From: Euphorbia lathyris
Taxonomy: Eukaryota; Streptophyta; Magnoliopsida; Malpighiales; Euphorbiaceae
Assembly: GCF_963576675.1 (NCBI RefSeq)
Contig: NC_088916.1
Coordinates: 87,127,501 to 87,191,500, forward strand
Length of the DNA: 64,000 bases
Direction: 5' to 3'
The translations under genes were made by a program, and so were the position numbers. This document shows positions 63,984-64,000 of the stretch, in pieces (the stretch's first letter is position 1; every line of letters starts with the position of its first letter). Under the pieces are notes generated by a model. That model saw only the letters and a program-made list of their open reading frames with translations, had not been told where the DNA came from and did no database searches.

Positions 63984-64000
63984 AGGTTTCTCAAAGTCTG

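Noticed and set aside
1..64000. CRISPR arrays, bacterial operons, defence islands, phage genes
   Set aside because: None seen: no regular spaced repeats and no clustered genes with ribosome binding sites; introns and plant transposons show eukaryotic nuclear DNA.

Overview
This window reads as nuclear DNA of a flowering plant, most likely a eudicot. It is AT-rich, gene-poor and crowded with nested transposable elements of plant type: L1-like LINE, CACTA, Copia, Tat/Ogre-like and Athila-like Gypsy, and MITEs. Broken fragments of plant genes (NAA25, a LEUNIG-like LisH exon, PIFI, DRM, glycerol kinase, F-box/LRR) lie between and inside them. I found no gene that looks intact and functional. Nearly every long open frame belongs to a retrotransposon or to organelle-derived DNA.

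Layout. 1-5,360: a fold-back MITE, an exon-like segment with a second copy at 17.8 kb, a LisH exon, a frameshifted NAA25 3' fragment (minus strand), a repeat whose inverted twin lies at 32.7 kb, and a probable LINE tail. 5,361-11,374: a Copia-type solo LTR split by a near full-length LINE (5,480-11,184, minus strand) with an 18-bp target-site duplication (TSD). 11,560-16,218: an F-box/LRR pseudogene (minus strand) split by a 3.58-kb CACTA element with TSD AAC; the CACTA element carries exons of PIFI and of a DRM methyltransferase. 16.2-19.6 kb: repeat debris. 19,666-about 28,980: a degenerate Tat/Ogre-like element keeping its protease domain; its 3' LTR is split by a second CACTA element (25,045-28,598, TSD TAT). 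29-35 kb: a 1-kb inverted repeat, a tRNA-derived SINE, the inverted MITE copy, a glycerol kinase fragment and unidentified exons. 37.6-39.7 kb: a second F-box/LRR pseudogene, with a retroposon (20-bp TSD) in its intron. 40.5-41.9 kb: two truncated Copia pieces.

From about 41,926 to 60,072 the sequence changes character to organelle-derived DNA, probably a nuclear copy of mitochondrial DNA (NUMT). It holds the 5' part of mitochondrial atp1, a group II intron domain V, and a decayed 3' part of plastid atpA, so the source mitochondrial DNA probably already contained plastid DNA. A Copia element (52,011-58,500, TSD TCCCT) split this block. That element is itself rearranged: two internal regions lie head-to-head in opposite orientation, the left LTR is reduced to about 30 bp, and the right LTR is complete at 1.68 kb. 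The window ends in the 3' LTR and internal region of an Athila-like Gypsy element on the minus strand.

The genes do not form a pathway. The content records successive insertions, gene-fragment capture and organelle-DNA transfer. The most unusual structures are the head-to-head Copia composite and the CACTA element that acquired pieces of two unrelated genes. All identifications are by eye; no database search was possible.
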